A stretch of DNA of 64,000 nt from Paenibacillus sp. S150 (GTDB lineage Bacteria; Bacillota; Bacilli; Paenibacillales; Paenibacillaceae). The position numbers and the translations under genes were made by a program. Under the pieces are notes generated by a model that was not told the DNA's origin, searched no databases, and worked only from the letters and a program-made list of their open reading frames with translations. The stretch covers positions 1 to 64,000 of the forward strand of contig NZ_JACBYI010000034.1 in assembly GCF_019352175.1 (NCBI RefSeq). The letters run 5' to 3'. Below are positions 32,277 through 41,429 of the stretch, piece by piece (position 1 is the stretch's first letter; every line of letters starts with the position of its first letter).

Positions 32277-33470
32277 ATGTGGAATCTGCTGGTGGTGGAA
32301 GACGAATCCATTGTAAGAATGGGCCTGCGTTATATGGTGGATTGGGAGAACTGCGGAGTATGCTGGAAGGCTGAAGCGTCCAACGGAGAGGAAGCGCTGC
32401 AAATACTGGAGATGGAAGAAATTCATATCATCATGATCGACATTCGTATGCCCGGAATGGACGGACTTGAGTTGGTTCGGCACATTCGCAAGAGAGAATA
32501 TCCGGATATACAAATTATTTTTTTAAGCAGCTATGACAATTTTCATTATGTAAAAGAAGCGATTCGTCTGGGGGTTGTTGATTATTTGCACAAGCCTACT
32601 ATGGACGAAGAAGAGGTTTTGACTACATTGCGCAAGACGGTTGTACTTCTGGAGAAAAGTGCAGTCAAACCGAACATTCACTGGACCGAGAAAGAACGGA
32701 ATGAATGGCTGGTCTCATTGCTTGATGTATACACATATCCATATGAGCGGATAGAGAAAGAATTGCTGAAGGATGATTTTGCCAAAGGATTATGGCTTTC
32801 CGCTTTTCGCATGCGCGATGATGCGGTCGACCAGATTTTGGACAACGGAGAGGCAGGACATATGAAATTCATATCTATCCGCTACTTAGTTGATGAGTAT
32901 GTGGCCAAGGATTGGGGGGGAGTGGTGTTCCATCGCAACCATCGTGAGATTATTTGGTTAGCACCTGCCTCTTCCAAAGATAGAGAAGATGATGCGACTG
33001 ACAGGGAACACTATTTGGATAGACTCCGCAACAAAATTTTTGAACTGCTTAATGTTTCACTGATTTTTTCCAGCAGTTCCGTTTACACAAAGCTACAGGA
33101 TGTTCCTCAGGCTTATCTGGAGGCTGAGCTTAAATTCCCTGTTAATCAACAGAGCGACAGCTTGTACGTTCGGATGGCCAAAGAATTTGTGGACCAGCAT
33201 CTGTTGGAGGAGGTCTCATTGCTTAAAGCAGCGGAGTCTATTCCGATCAGTTCTGGTTATCTGAGCCGGATTTTTCTTAAAGAAGTCGGCGAAAGCTTCA
33301 GTGATTACGTTATTCGCAACAAAATCAGTTACTCCCAGAAGCTGCTGCGGGAAACCAACAAAAAGGTGTATGAGATTTCAGAAATGCTCAGTTATACCAA
33401 TCCGCATTATTTCGGCAAGCTTTTTAAGGAACGTGTGGGTATGACTCCGCTGGAATACCGCAACCGCTAG
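32277..33470 (+). CDS. YesN-type response regulator, AraC family (short form)
   Basis: Partner of the kinase at 30484, 397 residues, about 120-150 shorter than the other two regulators here, mostly in the linker. The receiver has Asp55 in IIMIDIRMPG. The C-terminal AraC domain has helices ISSGYLSRIFLKEVG and LSYTNPHYFGKLFKE. AAAGGAG is about 12 nt before the ATG. It precedes a binding protein and two permeases, its likely regulon. Confidence 0.92.
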   Translation: MWNLLVVEDESIVRMGLRYMVDWENCGVCWKAEASNGEEALQILEMEEIHIIMIDIRMPGMDGLELVRHIRKREYPDIQIIFLSSYDNFHYVKEAIRLGVVDYLHKPTMDEEEVLTTLRKTVVLLEKSAVKPNIHWTEKERNEWLVSLLDVYTYPYERIEKELLKDDFAKGLWLSAFRMRDDAVDQILDNGEAGHMKFISIRYLVDEYVAKDWGGVVFHRNHREIIWLAPASSKDREDDATDREHYLDRLRNKIFELLNVSLIFSSSSVYTKLQDVPQAYLEAELKFPVNQQSDSLYVRMAKEFVDQHLLEEVSLLKAAESIPISSGYLSRIFLKEVGESFSDYVIRNKISYSQKLLRETNKKVYEISEMLSYTNPHYFGKLFKERVGMTPLEYRNR

Positions 33471-33664
33471 AGCATAAAAACATACGAAATAACGCTAAAT
33501 AATATAGTCGTATGGATATCTGGAATTCGCCCTCTACAAAGCAGCATGATAGTGTAGGAAATATCATGACAGTCTCGTTTTCCCTAAAGCTGGAGCGCGG
33601 TAAACTTAACTCAAGCAAAACAAACAGCGATTATTGCTCAAAAATAAACAGGGGGAATGAACGT

Positions 33665-34945
33665 ATGCGAAACAAACGTCTTACATTATTGCTAGCGGTT
33701 ACAATGGTTCTGGTTTTTGTGCTATCCGCATGTGGCTCTGAAGAAGGCGACGGTAAGGCGGCATCAGCTGCGGACACCGGAGAAACCACCATCTCGCTCT
33801 GGATACTGAATGACCAAGCGGCATATCTGACACCGATTATCGAATCCTTTCAACAGGACAATCCGGCAATACATGTCGAGGCTACTTTTTATGGAACCGA
33901 TCCTCTAAAAGAATCCCTTAAAGTGGCCGCTTCCTCCAAGACATTGCCAACGATGTGGTTTACCTGGGGGGGATCTCTGGGCTCCTTCTACCCTGAAAAC
34001 GGATTGACCCTGGACCTGACAGCAACGGCAGCAAGTCACAATTGGGCAGATATTTATAATTCCGCTGCTCTGGATATGGTGAAATATGATGATAAAATCT
34101 CCGGTGTTCCGTTCCATGTGGCGTCGCTTGGTATTTTCTATCCCAAAGAGCTTTATGCAAAATTGAATTTGAACCCTCCGACTTCATTTGCCGAGTTCGA
34201 GCAACAGATGGAGAAGGTTAAGGAAAGTGGCATTACCCCGTTTGCAGTTGGCGGAAAAGGCGGCTGGGACGTTATGCGTTGGACTGAACAGCTAATAGAG
34301 CATTTCGCCGGCCCCGAGCTTCACGACAGGCTAAATGCGCTGGAAGCCTCTTGGGCAGATCCTGCCGTTGAGAAATCATTCGAGAAGCTGAAGGAATGGG
34401 CTGACAAGGACTATTTTGAAAAGGGATTTATTACACTTGATCCCCTGGAAGCAGTGACACCTTTATATCAGCAGGAGCGCGCTTATGCATTGACGGGTTC
34501 ATGGATCGATTTGAATTTTTCCGCTGCGGGCAGTGCTCCCGAAACTTTTGGAGTCTTTAAATTCCCGAATGATCAGCCAAAAGTGCGGATGTCCAGCTTC
34601 ACTGAAATGTTCCAAATTAACGGCAGTGCGGATGCGAAAGAACAGGAAGCAGCGGTGAAGCTCGGGGAATATATCACCAGTCCTGATATTGTCAACCAAT
34701 ACATTGACGAATATGGTTCCCCTGCCCTGAAAGAATTCACTTCCTCGAAACAGTCTCCACATACCTCTGAAATGGCCGAGATGCTCGGTGACGGCAGCTT
34801 TCTGATCTCGGATCAAGCGTTGCCGCAAGCTGTTGTGCAAAAGCTGTTTGAGGCTCAAGATGCTGTTGTTCTCGGGGAATGGACTCCTGCGCAGGCTGCA
34901 CAGGAAATTCAGAAAGCGGTTGAAACCTACAAGAGCGGAAATTAA
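33665..34945 (+). CDS. Extracellular sugar-binding lipoprotein (CUT1)
   Basis: A binding protein of 426 residues. The signal peptide MRNKRLTLLLAVTMVLVF ends in lipobox VLSAC. The mature protein begins after an acidic/Ala linker with ETTISLWILNDQAAYLTPII. The longer frame from 33512 is rejected: the signal peptide starts at 33665, with AGGGGGAATG just upstream. It is followed by a strong hairpin and the permease genes at 35023 and 35926. Ligand unknown. Confidence 0.92.
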   Translation: MRNKRLTLLLAVTMVLVFVLSACGSEEGDGKAASAADTGETTISLWILNDQAAYLTPIIESFQQDNPAIHVEATFYGTDPLKESLKVAASSKTLPTMWFTWGGSLGSFYPENGLTLDLTATAASHNWADIYNSAALDMVKYDDKISGVPFHVASLGIFYPKELYAKLNLNPPTSFAEFEQQMEKVKESGITPFAVGGKGGWDVMRWTEQLIEHFAGPELHDRLNALEASWADPAVEKSFEKLKEWADKDYFEKGFITLDPLEAVTPLYQQERAYALTGSWIDLNFSAAGSAPETFGVFKFPNDQPKVRMSSFTEMFQINGSADAKEQEAAVKLGEYITSPDIVNQYIDEYGSPALKEFTSSKQSPHTSEMAEMLGDGSFLISDQALPQAVVQKLFEAQDAVVLGEWTPAQAAQEIQKAVETYKSGN

Positions 34946-34961
34946 AACAAGAGCAATCCGG

Positions 34962-34998
34962 CTAGAGAAGAGCGGCCTTCATGGCCGCTCTTCTCTAG
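34962..34998 (+). other. Perfect 16-bp intercistronic hairpin
   Basis: CTAGAGAAGAGCGGCC pairs with GGCCGCTCTTCTCTAG around the loop TTCAT, between the binding-protein and permease genes. No T-run follows. It looks like an mRNA-stabilising or partially terminating element that raises binding-protein over permease expression (inferred). Confidence 0.75.
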
Positions 34999-35022
34999 TT
35001 CGGATAGACAGGGGGGCTTTGT

Positions 35023-35898
35023 ATGAAAATTAAATACTGGAAGCCGTGGACATTTGTGCTCCCGGCGCTGCTGGCTTACCTTATAGTCATAGTAGCACCA
35101 TCTCTATATACACTGCGTCTCAGCTTTTACAGCTGGAATGGTATCGCTGCGGACAAGAAATTTGTTGGACTAAAAAATTACACCTATTTGCTGACAGAAG
35201 ATGCGGTGTTTAGGGTAGCACTTCGAAACAATATTTTGTGGATGGCGGGTTCCTTAATTGTGATTATTGGCATCGGCCTAATGCTTGCTTTATTGCTTAA
35301 CCGGAGGTTAAAAGGCAGATCGGTGTTTCGAAGTATCTTTTATTTCCCTTATGTCTTGTCGGGCATCATCGTGGCGTTGATGTGGACTTGGCTTTATCAT
35401 CCGACCAAAGGATTTTTTAATGTTATTTTGGAGCAAATAGGTCTCAGTCAACTGGCGCATCCTTGGCTGGCAGACCCTAAAACAGCATTGGCTGCAGTTT
35501 TTGTAGCAGCCGTCTGGCAGGGTGTCGGGCTGCCCATGGTCTTATTTCTTGCCGGACTCCAAAGTATTCCGCGGGATTGTTACGAAGCGGCTATTATTGA
35601 CGGCGCAAAGCCCCGCCAATCCTTTCGATATATCACCATACCGCTGCTCAGCGAAACCTTCGTGATCGTTTTTGCAACGACCTTGGTTAATGCCATGAAA
35701 GTGTATGACATTATTTACGGAATGACAGCAGGGGGGCCGGCGCAAAGCACACAAGTGTTGTCTTCGTGGATGTACTACCAAACCTTCAAATTCAATAATA
35801 TCGGCGCCGGTTCGGCGATCTCCTGGGTGCTTGTTTTGATAACCATGATCATTATTATCCCATACGTTTACTATACGAATAAAAAATCTCATCTCTAA
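35023..35898 (+). CDS. Sugar ABC transporter permease (MalF/UgpA type)
   Basis: A 291-residue CUT1 permease with six membrane segments. The start is WTFVLPALLAYLIVIVAPSLY, and the EAA loop is EAAIIDGAKPRQSFRY, with Ala in place of the usual Gly after DG. An AGGGGGG lies about 8 nt before the ATG. It pairs with the permease at 35926 and the binding protein at 33665. Confidence 0.93.
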   Translation: MKIKYWKPWTFVLPALLAYLIVIVAPSLYTLRLSFYSWNGIAADKKFVGLKNYTYLLTEDAVFRVALRNNILWMAGSLIVIIGIGLMLALLLNRRLKGRSVFRSIFYFPYVLSGIIVALMWTWLYHPTKGFFNVILEQIGLSQLAHPWLADPKTALAAVFVAAVWQGVGLPMVLFLAGLQSIPRDCYEAAIIDGAKPRQSFRYITIPLLSETFVIVFATTLVNAMKVYDIIYGMTAGGPAQSTQVLSSWMYYQTFKFNNIGAGSAISWVLVLITMIIIIPYVYYTNKKSHL

Positions 35899-35925
35899 TT
35901 TTCTGGAAAGAAGGTGCGTGTAACA

Positions 35926-36756
35926 ATGGAAGAAACACAATATTCCACTTTTTCTAAAGCTGCAAACTATATCCTGCTCATTGTTCTGGCAATCATTTTT
36001 CTGATTCCCATTCTATTCATCATATTGACTGCCCTTAAATCAAACGCAGATTTAGTGAAGAATCCGGTGTACGCTTTTCCGGAAATCGTGAAATGGAGCA
36101 ACTTTTCTGCAGCCTGGGACAAAATGAGCCTATACATCCGCAACAGCATGTTTATTTCTGTGGTAAAAGTACCTATTGGTATCTTGATTGAGGCACTCGC
36201 TGCCTATGCGTTAACTCGAATGAACTTTAAATGGGCAAATGCGCTGTTCGTTTTTTTTCTGATCGGGATGATGGTTCCTTTTCAGGCTACTTTGGTGCCG
36301 CTGAATATGATGTTAAATCACTTTAAGCTGGCAAACACGTACCCCGGTATTTTTATAGTGTACATTGGCTTTGGAGTCCCGTTTGGAATTATGGTGCTGC
36401 GCGGCTTTCTGCGTTCCATCCCTAAAGAGTTGGACGAATCGGCATTTATCGATGGCTGCGGCGAGCTGGGGAAGTTTTTTCGCATCATATTGCCCATTGC
36501 CATGCCCGCCATTGCTACTCTGATCATCTTGGACTTTCTATCAACATGGAACGAGTTTCTGCTCGCGCAAATCTTTATTACTAAGAATTCCATGCTGCCG
36601 GTAACAGCTGGCCTGCTCACCTTCCAAGGCCAGCATTCGAATGATTATACGCTTTTGAGTGCGGGCGTACTTATATCCATTGTTCCGATACTTGTAGTCT
36701 ATTTATTTTTCCAGAGATATTTCGTAGCAGGAATGGCGGGGGCAGTCAAAGGTTGA
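35926..36756 (+). CDS. Sugar ABC transporter permease (MalG/UgpE type)
   Basis: A 276-residue CUT1 permease with six membrane segments and the EAA loop ESAFIDGCGELGKFFR. The ATG at 35926 is chosen over the GTG at 35914, because GAAGGTG lies 10 nt before it and overlaps the GTG. It is the last gene of the 30484-36756 locus. No ATPase is encoded, as in the other two CUT1 loci. Confidence 0.92.
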   Translation: MEETQYSTFSKAANYILLIVLAIIFLIPILFIILTALKSNADLVKNPVYAFPEIVKWSNFSAAWDKMSLYIRNSMFISVVKVPIGILIEALAAYALTRMNFKWANALFVFFLIGMMVPFQATLVPLNMMLNHFKLANTYPGIFIVYIGFGVPFGIMVLRGFLRSIPKELDESAFIDGCGELGKFFRIILPIAMPAIATLIILDFLSTWNEFLLAQIFITKNSMLPVTAGLLTFQGQHSNDYTLLSAGVLISIVPILVVYLFFQRYFVAGMAGAVKG

Positions 36757-36845
36757 AGAGTATTAAGCAACCCTTCGATTCAGTCATGAGAGAATATTGC
36801 TGAAAGAAATATGTTCATCCGGGTCGGCCCTAGGCTTTTTTACTA

Positions 36846-36919
36846 TCGAGACGACAGGATTTGAACCTGCGGCCTCTTGCTCCCGAAGCAAGCGCTCTAC
36901 CAAGCTGAGCTACGTCTCG
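36846..36919 (-). tRNA. tRNA-Pro (CGG)
   Basis: A complete cloverleaf on the minus strand. The acceptor CGAGACG pairs with CGTCTCG plus discriminator A, the D arm is GCTC...GAGC, the anticodon arm is CTTGC-TTCGGGA-GCAAG with anticodon CGG, and the T arm contains GGTTCAAATCC. The body resembles Bacillus tRNA-Pro. CCA is not encoded, so it must be added after transcription. It is a single-gene unit with its own promoter at 36971-36999. Confidence 0.95.
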
Positions 36920-36970
36920 TAAATACGGGTTCACCTCGTGTTAACCGCAGAACCGCTGTAAACAATCCAC

Positions 36971-36999
36971 ATTATACGCCTGTAAATAAACGCTGTAAA
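36971..36999 (-). promoter_or_regulatory. Sigma-A promoter of tRNA-Pro
   Basis: On the minus strand TTTACA, a 17-nt spacer and a perfect TATAAT, about 50 nt upstream of the tRNA 5' end. Confidence 0.75.
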
Positions 37000-37042
37000 T
37001 AAGCTTTTTGCGCCTGGCTTCAGCCCGTTTCCCGGCCCGAGA

Positions 37043-37071
37043 TTGACAGATACAGGGGCGCTGGCTATACT
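37043..37071 (+). promoter_or_regulatory. Sigma-A promoter of the alaS T-box operon
   Basis: A perfect TTGACA at 37043-37048, a 17-nt spacer and TATACT at 37066-37071. Transcription would begin at about 37078, right at the T-box leader. Confidence 0.85.
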
Positions 37072-37077
37072 TGAAAT

Positions 37078-37372
37078 GTTAAAATGCAAATCGGACAAAA
37101 TGTTGATGAAATGAAGTACGCCGGAGAATGGCTTGATCAGAGAAGAGGTTCCTTTGCGATAGTCTTCGCAATTGGCTGTGAGGACCTTGAAGACAGGCCG
37201 GCGGAAAGCTGATTTCGGAGTGCGGGGACAATCCCGCCGGGGGGGCGCCCGTTAACAGCCGCGACAAGGCGATCGTCTGCACTTATTCCTTAAGGCTGGG
37301 ATATGGCGATAACCAGGGTGGTACCGCGATAATCATCGTCCCTGAATTTATTCAGGGGCGTATTTTTGTTTT
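37078..37372 (+). promoter_or_regulatory. T-box leader riboswitch of alaS
   Basis: The leader carries the universal T-box sequence AGGGTGGTACCGCG at 37315-37328 and a terminator at 37337-37370 (CGTCCCTGAAT/ATTCAGGGGCG then TATTTTTG). The Stem I AGAGA-type motif is near 37140 (GATCAGAGAAGAGG). Uncharged tRNA-Ala would pair with the specifier and the T-box bulge, open the terminator and allow alaS expression. The GCT at 37208-37210 is a possible Ala specifier codon, but I did not fold the leader. Confidence 0.92.
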
Positions 37373-37416
37373 CCGGCAAAAGTGCCGCATTAATTATGAG
37401 ACAGGGGCTGTACATG

Positions 37417-40050
37417 ATGAAGGCAAGTGAAATCCGTTCCAAATGGCTGCAGTTTTTTGAGAGCAAGGGCCACCGAATCGAGCCAAGCGCATCGCTTGTG
37501 CCGCATAATGATCCTTCGCTGCTGTGGATCAATGCCGGGATGGCGCCGCTGAAGGCGTATTTTGACGGCCGGGAGATTCCCGAGAATCCCCGCCTGACCA
37601 ATTCGCAGAAATGCATCCGCACCAACGATATCGAAAATGTGGGCAAGACGCGCCGCCACCATACTTTTTTTGAGATGCTGGGCAACTTCTCCATCGGGGA
37701 CTACTTCAAGGAAGAAGCGATTACGTGGGCCTGGGAGTTCCTGACAGGCAAGGAATGGATCGGCTTCGAGCCGGACCGCATTTCCGTAACCGTGTACGCC
37801 GAGGATGAAGAGGCCTTCAAGCTCTGGAATGAAAAAGTCGGACTGCCGGCAGAGCGCATCATCAAGCTGGGCGACGACAATTTCTGGGATATCGGCGAAG
37901 GCCCTTGCGGCCCTTGCTCGGAGATTTTCTATGACCGCGGCGAAGCCTACGGCAGCGACCTGTCCGATCCGGAAATGTATCCGGGCGGGGAGAATGAGCG
38001 CTGGCTCGAAGTGTGGAACCTCGTGTTCTCGCAGTTCAACCACAACAAGGACGGCAGCTATACTCCGCTTCCGAACAAGAACATAGATACCGGTGCAGGC
38101 CTGGAGCGGTTCGCTTCCATTCTGCAGGATGCGGATTCCAACTTCGACACCGATCTGTTCCAGCCGATCATCCAGAAGACCGCGAAGCTTGCGGGTGTGA
38201 CCTACAAGGATAACCTGGAGCAGGATATTGCGCTGAAGGTGATCGCCGACCACATCCGCACCGTTACGTTTGCCGTAGGCGATGGCGTGCTTCCTTCTAA
38301 TGAAGGGCGCGGCTATATTATCCGCCGTCTGCTCCGCCGCGCTGTGCGCTACGGCAAGACGCTGGGCCTGGACCGTCCCTTCCTGTTCGGCCTCACGGAG
38401 ACGGTGGGCGAGATCATGGGCGTGTACTACCCGTCCGTTGTGGAGAACCGCGAATATATCGCCAAAATCATCCGCACGGAAGAGGAGCGTTTCCACGAGA
38501 CGCTGTCCGACGGTCTGGCCATCCTGGGCGAGATCAGCGCCAAAGCCAAGGCCGGCGGCCTCAGCGCCATTGCCGGAGCTGACGCCTTCAAGCTGTATGA
38601 CACTTACGGCTTCCCGTTTGATCTGACCGAGGATTTCGCCTCGGAGCAAGGCCTCACGGTGGACCGCGCGGGCTTCGATGCCGCCATGCAGGAACAGCGC
38701 GACCGCGCCAGAGCGGCCCGCCAGGACAGCGCCAGCATGAAGGTCCAGGGCGGCGCTCTTGCCGAGCTGACGGTTAAAAGTGAATTTGTTGGATATAATG
38801 ACTCCGTAACGGAATCCAAAATACTTGCAATTGTGGTTGACGGCGCGCTGGCAGATGCCGTCAGCGAAGGCGCTGAATGTCAGGTCTTGCTCGAAGCGAC
38901 TCCCTTCTACGCCGAAAGCGGCGGCCAGGTCAGCGACACCGGCCTTCTGACCGGCGGCTCGGCCACAGCCAAGGTAACCGGACTTTTCAAGGCTCCGCAC
39001 GGCCAGCATGTACATCTGGTTACAGTCGAAGCCGGAGAGCTGAGAGTGGGCGGCACCGTCCGCGCCGAGGTGAACCGCGGGCAGCGCGAAGACATTGTGA
39101 AGAACCACACGGCAACCCACCTGCTGCACAAAGCGCTCAAGGAAGTGCTGGGCGGCCATGTGAATCAAGCCGGCTCTTTAGTAGAAGGCGCACGCCTGCG
39201 TTTTGACTTCTCGCACTTTGGCGCAATTACGCCGGAAGAGCTGAGCGACATTGAACACCGGGTGAATGCGCAAATCTGGCGCGGCCTGGATGTAGTGATT
39301 GAGAACAAGCCGATTGATGAAGCCAAGGCCATGGGAGCCATGGCGCTCTTCGGCGAAAAATACGGCAACATCGTCCGCGTGGTTCAGGTCGGCGATTACA
39401 GCCTTGAGCTCTGCGGCGGCATTCATGTCGCCAACACCTCGCAGATCGGAGTGTTCAAGCTGGTCAGCGAGAGCGGCATCGGCTCCGGGGTTCGCCGGAT
39501 CGAGGCGGTAACCGGACGTTATGCCTACCAGTTCACCGAGAGCCAGCTGGATCTCCTGAAGCAATCGGCAGGGTTGCTGAAATCCTCTCTGAATGATGTG
39601 CCTAAGCGGATCGAGGCGCTGCATGCCCAGGTGCGTGAGCTGTCCCGCGAGAATGAGTCGCTGCAGGCCAGGCTGAGCGCTACCTTTGCCGCTGAACTGA
39701 CCGGCAGCGCCAAAACCGTAGGCGGCTCCATCCAGCTGCTGGCTGCCCGGGTTCAGGCCGGCAGCATGGACGCGCTGCGCTCCACTGCCGATGAATTGAA
39801 GGCCAAGCTGCCGGATGCTGTGCTCGTGCTCGGTGCTGCCATGGACGACAAAGTGAATTTTGTTGTTTCAGTACCGCAGGAGCTGGTCAAAAAAGGCTTC
39901 CATGCCGGCAAGCTGGTGAAGGAAATCGCAGCGGTATGCGGCGGCGGCGGCGGCGGACGTCCGGATATGGCGCAAGCCGGAGGCAAGGACGCTTCCAGGC
40001 TGGGCGAAGCGCTTGTGAAGGCCGAGGAACTTGTAGCCGCTTTGGCCTAA
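37417..40050 (+). CDS. alaS: Alanyl-tRNA synthetase
   Basis: Charges tRNA-Ala. About 877 residues, close to the Bacillus length. The class II catalytic core at the N-terminus contains RTNDIENVGKTRRHHTFFEMLGN-type sequence and GAGLERFASILQ. The editing domain holds the zinc motif HTATHLLHKAL (about 568-578) and CGGIHV. The C-terminal DHHA1/C-Ala domain has the glycine-rich stretch CGGGGGGRPDMAQAGG. The start is one of two adjacent ATGs at 37414 and 37417, with AGGGG upstream; the long frame from 37366 is inside the T-box terminator. Controlled by the T-box. Confidence 0.97.
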   Translation: MKASEIRSKWLQFFESKGHRIEPSASLVPHNDPSLLWINAGMAPLKAYFDGREIPENPRLTNSQKCIRTNDIENVGKTRRHHTFFEMLGNFSIGDYFKEEAITWAWEFLTGKEWIGFEPDRISVTVYAEDEEAFKLWNEKVGLPAERIIKLGDDNFWDIGEGPCGPCSEIFYDRGEAYGSDLSDPEMYPGGENERWLEVWNLVFSQFNHNKDGSYTPLPNKNIDTGAGLERFASILQDADSNFDTDLFQPIIQKTAKLAGVTYKDNLEQDIALKVIADHIRTVTFAVGDGVLPSNEGRGYIIRRLLRRAVRYGKTLGLDRPFLFGLTETVGEIMGVYYPSVVENREYIAKIIRTEEERFHETLSDGLAILGEISAKAKAGGLSAIAGADAFKLYDTYGFPFDLTEDFASEQGLTVDRAGFDAAMQEQRDRARAARQDSASMKVQGGALAELTVKSEFVGYNDSVTESKILAIVVDGALADAVSEGAECQVLLEATPFYAESGGQVSDTGLLTGGSATAKVTGLFKAPHGQHVHLVTVEAGELRVGGTVRAEVNRGQREDIVKNHTATHLLHKALKEVLGGHVNQAGSLVEGARLRFDFSHFGAITPEELSDIEHRVNAQIWRGLDVVIENKPIDEAKAMGAMALFGEKYGNIVRVVQVGDYSLELCGGIHVANTSQIGVFKLVSESGIGSGVRRIEAVTGRYAYQFTESQLDLLKQSAGLLKSSLNDVPKRIEALHAQVRELSRENESLQARLSATFAAELTGSAKTVGGSIQLLAARVQAGSMDALRSTADELKAKLPDAVLVLGAAMDDKVNFVVSVPQELVKKGFHAGKLVKEIAAVCGGGGGGRPDMAQAGGKDASRLGEALVKAEELVAALA

Positions 40051-40129
40051 GGCACTGGCTAACACCGGGAATCGCCGGGTTCCGCAGCTGCTGCCAGCCG
40101 GAGAACGAAACGGAATTGCAGGGCTGCCG

Positions 40130-40170
40130 CAGCGGTACCGGGAGTGAATTCTCGGTACCGCTGTTTATTC
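40130..40170 (+). terminator. Terminator after alaS
   Basis: A perfect 11-bp stem CAGCGGTACCG/CGGTACCGCTG with a 12-nt loop, followed by TTTATTC. Confidence 0.75.
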
Positions 40171-40323
40171 ACTGGCGGCTGGAAAATGTATAATTTTTGC
40201 CAATATTCACTTATCGCGTCTGCCTGCAATAGCTTAAAAGCCAAAAAAACCTCTATTTTTGTAGATAAAATTCCAAAAAAAGCGTTATCAATGTGGCAGG
40301 ATTTCCTCGTTGGGGCATGAATA

Positions 40324-40332
40324 TGTTATGAT
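40324..40332 (+). promoter_or_regulatory. Extended -10 promoter of ireB-ruvX operon
   Basis: TGTTATGAT fits an extended -10 (TGnTATAAT type), 84 nt before the ireB start. No convincing -35 is seen. It lies after the alaS terminator, so the downstream genes need their own promoter. Confidence 0.45.
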
Positions 40333-40415
40333 GAGGGCAGCAAGTGAGCTGTACAGCAGCAACTTTGCGAAGCCGCCCGAGAAGCGGGTGATTTTGCAGA
40401 AGGAAGGTGTCACAA

Positions 40416-40691
40416 ATGGACTCCATGGACAAAACGGTCAAATTCAATGTGAAGGGCGATGAGAAGGAAGCTTCTTCCCAGGAGATACTGCTGGCAGTAT
40501 ACGATGCGCTGGTGGAGAAGGAGTACCATCCCATCAACCAGATCGTAGGGTATCTGATTTCTGGAGATCCGGCTTACATTCCGCGCCACAACAATGCGAG
40601 AAGTTTGGTCCGGAGAAAAGAACGTGATGAGCTGATTGAGGAGCTGGTCCGGTTCTACCTAGACAATCACCGGGTGGATCATCCGAAATGA
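40416..40691 (+). CDS. ireB: IreB-family regulatory protein (UPF0297)
   Basis: A small protein of about 91 residues of the UPF0297/IreB family, which in Enterococcus is a substrate of the PASTA kinase IreK and affects cephalosporin resistance. The sequence has MDKTVKFNVKGDEKE at the N-terminus and YHPINQIVGYLISGDPAYIP in the centre, both family hallmarks. The ATG at 40416 follows GGAAGGTG and is preferred over the GTG at 40407. The stop overlaps ruvX by 4 bp. Confidence 0.93.
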   Translation: MDSMDKTVKFNVKGDEKEASSQEILLAVYDALVEKEYHPINQIVGYLISGDPAYIPRHNNARSLVRRKERDELIEELVRFYLDNHRVDHPK

Positions 40692-41107
40692 TGAAGAAGC
40701 TGGGTCTGGACTACGGCGACCGCAGAATAGGAGTCGCCACAAGCGATATTTTTGGATGGACGGCACAAGCTCTGGAGACGATTGAGCGGCGCGGAAACGG
40801 GAATGAGTTCGAGCGTATCCGCGAACTGGTCAAGGAACATGAAATTGGAGAGATTGTTGTCGGTCTTCCGAAGAATATGAACGGTTCAGTAGGACCCCGT
40901 GGTGAGATTTGTATCGAATTTGCCGATCAGCTTCGGGAGCAACTTGAATTGCCCGTACACCTTTGGGATGAGCGTCTGACGACGGTATCCGCTGAGCGGA
41001 TGCTGATTGAAGGGGACGTCAGCCGGAAGAAACGCAAAGGGATTGTGGACAAAATGGCCGCAGCCCTGATTTTGCAAAATTTTTTGGATGCTAACAGTAA
41101 AAGGTGA
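40688..41107 (+). CDS. ruvX: Putative Holliday junction resolvase RuvX/YqgF
   Basis: An RNase H-fold nuclease of 139 residues. The motifs are LGLDYGDRRIGVATSD (catalytic Asp, about 5-20), IVVGLPKNMNGSVGPR (about 56-71), VHLWDERLTT and a C-terminal DKMAAALILQNFL. It is implicated in Holliday junction or rRNA-precursor processing. It is coupled to ireB through an ATGATG overlap and is followed by DUF1292 genes, as in Bacillus. Confidence 0.94.
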   Translation: MMKKLGLDYGDRRIGVATSDIFGWTAQALETIERRGNGNEFERIRELVKEHEIGEIVVGLPKNMNGSVGPRGEICIEFADQLREQLELPVHLWDERLTTVSAERMLIEGDVSRKKRKGIVDKMAAALILQNFLDANSKR

Positions 41108-41120
41108 GGGGTGCGCGGAT

Positions 41121-41429
41121 ATGACAAATGAGCAGATTGGCCAAGAAGAAGAACCGGAAATTATCTATATTCCCGACGAGGAAGGTAATGAAGAGGAATT
41201 TGAGGTCATCATGAAGTTTGAAGTCGACGGTTCGGATGCCAAGTATATGATGGTGGTTCCACTCGATTCGGATGATGAAGAGAGCGATGAGGTGTATGCG
41301 TTCCGTTATGAAGAAGACGGCGATGATCTTCAGCTCTTTATGATCGAGAATGACGAGGAATGGGCCATTGTTGAAGAAACCTTTAATACTTTGGTAGACG
41401 AGCTGGACGGAGGAGCGGGGAATGACTGA
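41121..41429 (+). CDS. DUF1292 acidic protein (YrzB-like)
   Basis: A 102-residue very acidic protein. It has the DUF1292 pattern EIIYIPDEEGNEEEFEVIMKFEVD, then YMMVVPLDSDDEESDEVYAFRYEED, ending in DDEEWAIVEETFNTLVDEL. The function is unknown; the family is conserved next to ruvX and mltG in Bacilli. The ATG at 41121 is chosen because family members begin a few residues before the acidic motif. It overlaps the next gene by 8 bp. Confidence 0.9.
   Translation: MTNEQIGQEEEPEIIYIPDEEGNEEEFEVIMKFEVDGSDAKYMMVVPLDSDDEESDEVYAFRYEEDGDDLQLFMIENDEEWAIVEETFNTLVDELDGGAGND

Noticed and set aside
37390..39168. Long antisense open frame (592 codons) opposite alaS
   Set aside because: It is a shadow of the conserved alaS frame produced by codon bias, with no ribosome binding site or recognisable domain. 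Similar antisense frames at 15509-17071 and 49642-50682 were rejected for the same reason.
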